Source of the DNA: Alphaproteobacteria bacterium
Lineage (GTDB): Bacteria > Pseudomonadota > Alphaproteobacteria > RF32 > CAG-239
Length of the DNA: 8,880 bases
Assembly: GCA_017557925.1 (NCBI GenBank)
Contig: JAFYWO010000049.1
Coordinates: 1-8,880 of the forward strand
Direction: 5' to 3'
Part shown: positions 3,912 to 8,880 of the stretch, piece after piece
Layout: each line of letters begins with the position of its first letter
Numbering within the stretch: the stretch's first letter is position 1
Position numbers and translations under genes: made by a program
Notes under the pieces: generated by a model
Told to the model about the DNA's origin: nothing
Databases searched by the model: none
What the model saw: only the letters and a program-made list of their open reading frames with translations

Positions 3912-5681
3912 ATGTTTAAAAAAATAAAAGCTAAATTTCTTAGTATGAATTTTGTTGTTAATTATCGTAAAATATTGCCTTATGTTAAACCTTATTGGGG
4001 TAGGGCGATGATTGCTGTTTTGATAACTATTCCGATAGGTTCAATGGACGCAGTTATTGCTTGGGCATTAAAACCATATATGGATGTTGTTATGGTAGAA
4101 AAATCAACAGGAGGGACATCTACTCTCTTAATTCCTATTTTAATCATTGTATTTAGCTCTCTACAGAGTATATTAACTTATACCGCAACATATTTAAATA
4201 CCTGGGTTGGTCATAGAGTATCTATGGATGTTAAGAAAAAGTTATTTGCAAAGCTTATGCATTATAACGCCTCATTTTTTGATAAAAATACATCAGGAGA
4301 TATTATTGTTCGTTTCAATAATGACGTAGATGCAGCTTGTGGTGGTTTGCTTAATAATCTGAAATTGTTTACTACACGTTTATTTTCTTCAATATCTCTT
4401 ATATGTGTATTGTTTTATAATTCTTGGCAATTAGCGATTGTTGCAACACTTGTTTTGTTTGGTGCTTTATTTCCTCTAACCAGAGTTCGTAAACGTATAA
4501 AAGGACTTATGGATAAAACCGTATTTACGGGAACAAGGGTTATTACTCATTATAACGAAACATATAGCGGAAATAGAATTATTTCTTCATACAATCTCTA
4601 TGATTATCAAAATAAGCGTTTTTCAGATACATTAGATGATGTATTTAAGTTGGGTATGAAGATGATTCAACGAACAGGTATTATATCTCCCATTATGCAT
4701 TTTGTTGTTTCGGTTGGTATTGCTATTGTGATATGGTTGGGTTCATATCTTATTGTGACACATCAAATAACAGCAGGTAGTTTTGTATCTTTTATTGCTG
4801 CTTTGATTATGTTGTATAATCCTATAAAAAGTATCGGTAATAATTTTAATAACGTTCAAATGGCATTTCTTGCTATGGAAAGAGTTTTTGATAAATTAGA
4901 GTCTATTCCTGATATCAGAAACTGTGATAATCCGACTGTTTTAGAAAAACCAACAGACTGTATAGAATATAAAAATGTTTGTTTTTCATACGTTGATGGT
5001 AAACAGGTGCTGGAAGATGTAAACTTAAAAATAAATATAGGTCAAACAATAGCCTTTGTCGGAAATTCAGGTGGAGGTAAATCTACACTTGTAAACTTGT
5101 TGCCTCGTTTTTATGAAGTATCAAAAGGCTCTATAAATATAGACGGAAAAGATATTAAAAGCCTTGATATAGATTCTTTACGAGATAATATTGCGATCGT
5201 TTTCCAAGATAATTTCCTGTTTTACGGCACAATTCGTGACAATATTGCAATAGGTAAAAAAGATGCAACAGAAGAAGAAATTCAATCAGCAGTAAAAAAT
5301 GCTTGTTTGGAAGAATTTATATCAACTTTGGATAAGGGTTTAGATACCGAGATAGGGGAAAGAGGTGTTCTTTTATCCGGTGGTCAAAAACAACGTATTG
5401 CCATTGCAAGAGCCTTTGTAAAAAATGCACCTATTGTAATTTTGGATGAGGCTACTTCTGCTCTTGATAATAAGTCTGAAGCAATAGTTCAAAAAGCTAT
5501 AGATAATCTTATGGCAGACAGAACAGTGTTTATTATTGCACACCGTCTGTCAACTGTTCGTAACGCAGATAAGATTGTTGTTGTGAACTATGGTAAAATT
5601 ACAGAAATAGGCTCACATGAAGAGTTAATTAACAAAGAAGGCAGTATATATGCCTCATTGTATAAAACTCAATTACATTAA
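3912..5681 (+). CDS. msbA: MsbA-like ABC exporter (fused membrane and ATPase domains)
   Basis: 589 aa, the normal length for a homodimeric type IV half-transporter. The N-terminal half holds the six-helix inner-membrane domain, including FFDKNTSGDI typical of the MsbA group. The C-terminal ATPase has Walker A GNSGGGKST (about 384-392), Q-loop VFQDN, signature LSGGQ (488-492), Walker B IVILDEA (catalytic Glu near 513) and switch His in AHRLS (544). MsbA flips lipid A-core across the inner membrane, and related alphaproteobacterial exporters may carry other lipids or drugs, so the substrate is inferred. ATGs at 3879 and 3885 are in frame but lack a ribosome-binding site. The ATG at 3912 has AGGTG just upstream and gives a normal N-terminus, so I chose it. 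The tautomerase gene follows after 10 bp. Confidence 0.85.
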   Translation: MFKKIKAKFLSMNFVVNYRKILPYVKPYWGRAMIAVLITIPIGSMDAVIAWALKPYMDVVMVEKSTGGTSTLLIPILIIVFSSLQSILTYTATYLNTWVGHRVSMDVKKKLFAKLMHYNASFFDKNTSGDIIVRFNNDVDAACGGLLNNLKLFTTRLFSSISLICVLFYNSWQLAIVATLVLFGALFPLTRVRKRIKGLMDKTVFTGTRVITHYNETYSGNRIISSYNLYDYQNKRFSDTLDDVFKLGMKMIQRTGIISPIMHFVVSVGIAIVIWLGSYLIVTHQITAGSFVSFIAALIMLYNPIKSIGNNFNNVQMAFLAMERVFDKLESIPDIRNCDNPTVLEKPTDCIEYKNVCFSYVDGKQVLEDVNLKINIGQTIAFVGNSGGGKSTLVNLLPRFYEVSKGSINIDGKDIKSLDIDSLRDNIAIVFQDNFLFYGTIRDNIAIGKKDATEEEIQSAVKNACLEEFISTLDKGLDTEIGERGVLLSGGQKQRIAIARAFVKNAPIVILDEATSALDNKSEAIVQKAIDNLMADRTVFIIAHRLSTVRNADKIVVVNYGKITEIGSHEELINKEGSIYASLYKTQLH

Positions 5682-5691
5682 GGAGATTAAA

Positions 5692-6033
5692 ATGCCGTTT
5701 TTAACTATATATACCAACGCAGAAAATAGTGATAACGCTAAATTAGCCGAAGAGGCATCTGTTTTGGTTGCAAATGTTTTGCATAAACCGATAAATTATG
5801 TTGTAACAAATGTTATTTATAATTCATCAATGGCTTTTGGAGGAAGTGCAAATCAAAAAGGGGCTTTGGTTGAATTGTTATCAATAGGTTTTAATAATAA
5901 AGATAAATTGGTAGAGGATTTAACCGATTTCTTGATAGAAAAGCTAAATATCGCTAAAGCTGAAAATATCAATATATCACTAAATGATGCAAGCGCATCA
6001 TTAGTGGCAAGTGCTGGCAGAACATTTGGTTAA
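5692..6033 (+). CDS. MIF-family tautomerase
   Basis: 113 aa, close to the 115 aa of typical MIF proteins. The family forms trimers of beta-alpha-beta subunits and catalyses keto-enol tautomerisation using the N-terminal proline freed by removal of Met. Here Pro follows Met directly (MPFLTIYTN). Conserved family positions are visible: HKPINYV with the active-site Lys (residue 32 counting Met), MAFGGS (47-52) and the SIG motif (64-66). A CxxC motif as in mammalian MIF is absent. The start at 5692 is fixed by the catalytic proline and by AAGGAG 6 nt upstream, which overlaps the stop of the exporter gene. This makes an upstream in-frame ATG at 5650 unlikely. It is co-transcribed with the exporter and ends at a strong terminator. 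The physiological substrate is unknown. Confidence 0.88.
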   Translation: MPFLTIYTNAENSDNAKLAEEASVLVANVLHKPINYVVTNVIYNSSMAFGGSANQKGALVELLSIGFNNKDKLVEDLTDFLIEKLNIAKAENINISLNDASASLVASAGRTFG

Positions 6034-6053
6034 AAATAAGATAAAAAAGAAAT

Positions 6054-6078
6054 AAACCCTCGTTTTTACGAGGGTTTT
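6054..6078. terminator. Bidirectional terminator between tautomerase and der
   Basis: AAACCCTCG (6054-6062) pairs with CGAGGGTTT (6069-6077), plus a T-A pair closing a TTTT loop. T-rich sequence follows on the plus strand and a broken T-rich run on the minus strand. It separates the convergent genes ending at 6033 and 6082. Confidence 0.88.
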
Positions 6079-6081
6079 GTT

Positions 6082-7452
6082 TTACTTAGCATAAGGGTTA
6101 TCTTTTTTTCTGACATTTATTCTAATAGGTATTCCTCTTAAATTAAATGTATCACGAAGTTGATTTGTAAGATAACGTAAATAAGAATCAGGAAGCCCTT
6201 CAGGGTTGCTGGAAAAGATATAAAATGAAGGTGGTCTTGTTTTTGCTTGTGTTATGTATTTTAATTTAATCCTTCTTTTGTTTTTGCCTAAAGGAGCAGG
6301 ATTTTGTTCTTGCACATCATTAAACCAGTTGTTGAGCGGAGCAGTAGGTATGCGAACATTCCATCTCTCATAAACCTTAATTACCGCACTTAACAGTTTA
6401 TCTAATCCTTTTTTCTTTAATGCAGAAATTGTAACTGTTGGTATACCTTCTGCTTGAGTTAAAGATGTATCTAACTTGTCATTAAGTTTTTGCAAAGCTT
6501 CTTGTTTGTTGGCTATATCCCACTTGTTTACGGCAATAACAAGAGCACGACCTTCATCTAAAACTTTTCTGGCAATGGTTAAATCTTGTTTATCCAATAC
6601 ACCGTCTGCATCTAAAACCAAAATAACAACTTGAGCCATGTTGGCTGCATATAAAGTGCTTTCAACAGACATTTTTTCTATTGCGCCGGTAACTTTTGCT
6701 TGTTTACGAAGACCAGCGGTATCTACAATGTTTATCTTCCAACCTTTCCACTCAAAGTAAGATGTTATTGCATCTCTGGTAAGGCCGGCTTCCGGTCCTG
6801 TTAACATTCTTTCATCATCTAAAAGAGCGTTTACAAGAGTAGATTTACCAACATTAGGTCTGCCGACAATCGCAACTTGAATTGGCTTTTTCTTTAAAAC
6901 ATCTATATTATCTTCAGAGGTATTTTCTTCTAAAACTTCTTCAACGGCATTTTCATTTTTTTCTTCAATTTCTTTTAATGCCATATATAATTCATCAAAG
7001 CCTATACTATGTTCGCCGGAGAAAATAATAGGTTCTCCAAGACCAAGTTTATATGCTTCAAATATACTTTGTTCTTGTGTTCTTCCTTCGCATTTATTGG
7101 CAAGAAGAATAACCGGCTTTTTGCTTTTTCTGACTAAGTCGGCAAAATGTTCGTCATAAGCTTGCATACCTGCTCTTGCATCAAATAAAAATAGCACAAC
7201 TTGCGATTCATCTATTGCGCATTTAGTTTGAAGCCACATACGTTGTTCCATCTTGCCTTCGGTAGCTTCTTCGTATCCGGCCGTATCAATAATTGTAAGG
7301 TTTAAGTCCTTAAATTTTACTTTAGCCTCTTTTCTGTCACGAGTTACACCGGGCAAATCGTGCACTAATGCCAGTTTTTTACCAACTAGACGATTAAACA
7401 ATGTTGATTTACCAACATTCGGTCTTCCAACTATTGCAACTTTTAAAGGCAT
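6082..7452 (-). CDS. der: Ribosome-assembly GTPase Der (EngA)
   Basis: 456 aa, normal for Der. This essential GTPase with two G domains in tandem helps the 50S subunit mature. G domain 1 has GRPNVGKST (9-17), GVTRD (35-39), DTAGYE (57-61 region) and NKCE (119-122). An acidic linker (about 162-185) separates it from G domain 2, with GRPNVGKST (197-205), DTAGLRK (244-250) and NKWD (309-312). The C-terminal KH-like domain (about 355-456) is lysine/arginine-rich, as expected for rRNA contact. All key nucleotide-binding residues are present. The ATG at 7452 is preceded by GAGGAA at proper spacing. It lies 89 bp downstream of thyX and in the same orientation, with a bamB-like gene beyond, an order common in Proteobacteria apart from the intervening thyX. 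Confidence 0.97.
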   Translation of the reverse strand: MPLKVAIVGRPNVGKSTLFNRLVGKKLALVHDLPGVTRDRKEAKVKFKDLNLTIIDTAGYEEATEGKMEQRMWLQTKCAIDESQVVLFLFDARAGMQAYDEHFADLVRKSKKPVILLANKCEGRTQEQSIFEAYKLGLGEPIIFSGEHSIGFDELYMALKEIEEKNENAVEEVLEENTSEDNIDVLKKKPIQVAIVGRPNVGKSTLVNALLDDERMLTGPEAGLTRDAITSYFEWKGWKINIVDTAGLRKQAKVTGAIEKMSVESTLYAANMAQVVILVLDADGVLDKQDLTIARKVLDEGRALVIAVNKWDIANKQEALQKLNDKLDTSLTQAEGIPTVTISALKKKGLDKLLSAVIKVYERWNVRIPTAPLNNWFNDVQEQNPAPLGKNKRRIKLKYITQAKTRPPSFYIFSSNPEGLPDSYLRYLTNQLRDTFNLRGIPIRINVRKKDNPYAK

Positions 7453-7492
7453 CTTTATTCCTCTTCAATAAATAAAATCAAAATTCAGATTG

Positions 7493-7521
7493 CCTATAGC
7501 ATATTATAGAAAATTTTTCAA
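7493..7521 (-). promoter_or_regulatory. Possible internal promoter for der
   Basis: In the 89-bp thyX-der gap the minus strand shows TTGAAA (7521-7516), a 17-bp spacer and TATAGG (7498-7493). Each box matches 4 of 6. No terminator is visible in the gap, so read-through from thyX is also expected. Confidence 0.3.
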
Positions 7522-7541
7522 GATATAAATTAGTAACAGCT

Positions 7542-8471
7542 TTAGTTCGCAAATTTTTTGTATTGTTCATCAAAAAAGTTTGGCCAAATAGCATAAAATT
7601 TATCTAACATCTTATACATTACGGCACGAACAGAGGGGTGTGCAGACATATGGCAACGAAGGTTACAAATGTGTTTCCATTCTGCAACATTAGCAGTCAT
7701 AATCATATCAGCCTTTGTGGAATGTGGCAATAACATTCTTAACTGGTCACCTTTTGCTCCAAGTTCAGCCATTCTCATATAAGTTTCTTCTATACTTGTA
7801 ACTCCTTTTAACCATTCATCATACATAGGTGTTCCTTTTTCTATATTAGAAGGCTCTATCATTGTAAGCTCACTACCAAATTTACCTTTTGAGTAATTAC
7901 AGTATCTTGTAGATTCAATAGAAAAAGAAGCTAATCTGTGGCGTGTAATATCTTTGTATGCACCAACATCAAGTATAGAATGTGTTGTTATATAGTTATG
8001 TATTTGAGAAAATCTTGATTTTTGAATACCTTCAATTTTAAGTCCCTCAAAAACAGTATTTTCGTCTTCTTTGATATAAAAAATAGATTTATTTATTGCA
8101 TACAAGAAGTCATGAATGTTATAAGTTCTTGCAATATCCCTTAATGCTCTTAAATTACCGGAAACAACAATAACTTTCTCATTGATATTTTCATCTTGCT
8201 CAACAGAAATATTTAATCCTCTTATATCTTTCATCTCAAAGATTTTTTGGTTATTTTCGTTGTTAGGCATACTAAAAATGATATTGGCGTGTTCAATAAC
8301 CGATTCGTGTCCGCTTTTTAGTATTCCGCTTATAAAAGGAACAGCAGTTTCATTTGTAATCAAATTTTCGGACTTATAACAAGTTCTACCGCATCTTTCA
8401 ATATGAGTAAGAATATCATCAATGTTATCTAATTCATAAATTTCTGTATCTATACTAACTATTTTTACCAT
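7542..8471 (-). CDS. thyX: FAD-dependent thymidylate synthase ThyX
   Basis: 309 aa. Makes dTMP from dUMP using methylene-tetrahydrofolate, with FAD and NADPH for reduction; a cytoplasmic homotetramer unrelated to ThyA. The signature RHRx7S is intact (RHR 177-179, Ser187 within STRYCNYSKG). GHESVIEH (54-61) and the C-terminal RMLLPHSTKAD (245-255) region are also typical. An insertion-rich stretch at about 65-150 makes it longer than the compact 220-aa bacterial forms but within the family range. The ATG at 8471 has GAGGAT just upstream. It follows the bamB-like gene by 16 bp and probably shares its transcript. Organisms with ThyX usually lack ThyA, and thymidine formation is then uncoupled from dihydrofolate production; absence of thyA cannot be judged from this window. 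Confidence 0.95.
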   Translation of the reverse strand: MVKIVSIDTEIYELDNIDDILTHIERCGRTCYKSENLITNETAVPFISGILKSGHESVIEHANIIFSMPNNENNQKIFEMKDIRGLNISVEQDENINEKVIVVSGNLRALRDIARTYNIHDFLYAINKSIFYIKEDENTVFEGLKIEGIQKSRFSQIHNYITTHSILDVGAYKDITRHRLASFSIESTRYCNYSKGKFGSELTMIEPSNIEKGTPMYDEWLKGVTSIEETYMRMAELGAKGDQLRMLLPHSTKADMIMTANVAEWKHICNLRCHMSAHPSVRAVMYKMLDKFYAIWPNFFDEQYKKFAN

Positions 8472-8487
8472 TTTATCCTCTTAATTA

Positions 8488-8880
8488 CTATTTTAATACA
8501 ATGATGTCTGCTTTATCAGATACAGCAATAACACTTTGGTTTGCAACTATTAAGCTACTTCCAATACCCGTATCTAAAAGTGTTTTAGCAACAATATTTC
8601 CCGTTGAAGCGTTAATCTTAAATACTAAACCATTAGAAAAAGGTAACAATATGTGTCCATCTATCATAATCGGTTCATAAGAAAATACTTTCATATCAAA
8701 ATCTTCTTCAAAAATATGCTCTCTTAAATCTTTAGTCCAAGCAATCTCGCCGGCATCTTTATTTATAGCATATAAGAAATTCTTATTAGATACTAAAAAT
8801 AAATAATCACCTGCAAGAAGCATATTTTGCATAGAGCCAATTTCTTTTTCCCATAAAGCTTCACCACTTCTGACATCTAA
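8488..8880 (-). CDS. bamB: BamB-like PQQ-repeat beta-propeller protein (C-terminal part)
   Basis: The frame is open to the right window edge, so only the last 130 residues are seen; the true start lies outside, and the Met at 8832 is internal. The visible part has successive propeller-blade motifs: DVRSGEALWEK, INKDAGEIAWTK and INASTGNIVAK. The segments between them alternate hydrophobic residues and glycine (GDYLFLVSNKNFLYAI, DGHILLPFSNGLVFKI). BamB is an outer-membrane lipoprotein scaffold of the BAM complex that inserts beta-barrel proteins. The assignment rests on these repeats and on proximity to der, a common gene order in Proteobacteria. A generic PQQ-binding-like enzyme would share the repeats, but the last blade ending a few residues before the stop suits BamB. 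thyX begins 16 bp after its stop. Confidence 0.78.
   Translation of the reverse strand, partial: LDVRSGEALWEKEIGSMQNMLLAGDYLFLVSNKNFLYAINKDAGEIAWTKDLREHIFEEDFDMKVFSYEPIMIDGHILLPFSNGLVFKINASTGNIVAKTLLDTGIGSSLIVANQSVIAVSDKADIIVLK

Noticed and set aside
5650..5691. Upstream start of the tautomerase inside the exporter gene
   Set aside because: It would bury the catalytic proline, which must be N-terminal after Met removal; the ATG at 5692 has AAGGAG.

Overview
The window is AT-rich DNA, roughly 30% G+C by eye, read with the standard genetic code. It most likely comes from a low-GC, probably host-associated alphaproteobacterium. This is inference, from der lying close downstream of a bamB-like gene, an MsbA-type exporter, ThyX as the visible thymidylate synthase, and the base composition. 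The genus cannot be named from the sequence alone.

Left part (1-2870, accessory in character). Two small membrane proteins with SHOCT modules (246-602 and 738-1214, minus strand) are arranged around a 140-bp direct repeat (1-140 and 1325-1464, 137/140 identical). Each repeat copy holds a sigma70-like promoter reading leftward and the 5' part of a structured RNA. In the right-hand copy the whole RNA is visible. It runs about 188 nt from near 1428 to an intrinsic terminator at 1241-1267. It has a 5' hairpin, a long-range 15-bp closing stem, two internal hairpins and a possible pseudoknot whose 3' strand overlaps the terminator. The terminator ends 26 nt before the SHOCT start codon, so the element looks like a riboswitch-type leader or an sRNA with read-through into the gene. 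A 20-codon ORF (604-666) resembles the N-terminus of the downstream SHOCT protein and appears translationally coupled to the second SHOCT gene. To the right are a putative envelope lipoprotein with a perfect-consensus promoter and unusual codon use (1639-2154) and an unrecognised gene on the other strand (2198-2665). They converge on a bidirectional terminator.

Middle part (2867-6078). A tRNA-Gln(CTG) gene with its own promoter and terminator marks the change to more ordinary chromosome. After it come a small helical protein of unknown function, a cold-shock protein with its own promoter and terminator, an MsbA-like ABC exporter, and a MIF-family tautomerase 10 bp behind the exporter. This plus-strand block ends at a bidirectional terminator at 6054-6078.

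Right part (6082-8880, minus strand). A collinear set reads bamB-like (partial, running off the right edge), thyX and der: outer-membrane protein assembly, dTMP synthesis and ribosome assembly. The first two are 16 bp apart. An 89-bp gap before der could hold a weak extra promoter.

The most interesting item is the duplicated leader RNA beside the SHOCT genes. I do not recognise it as a known RNA family, but I could not search Rfam.
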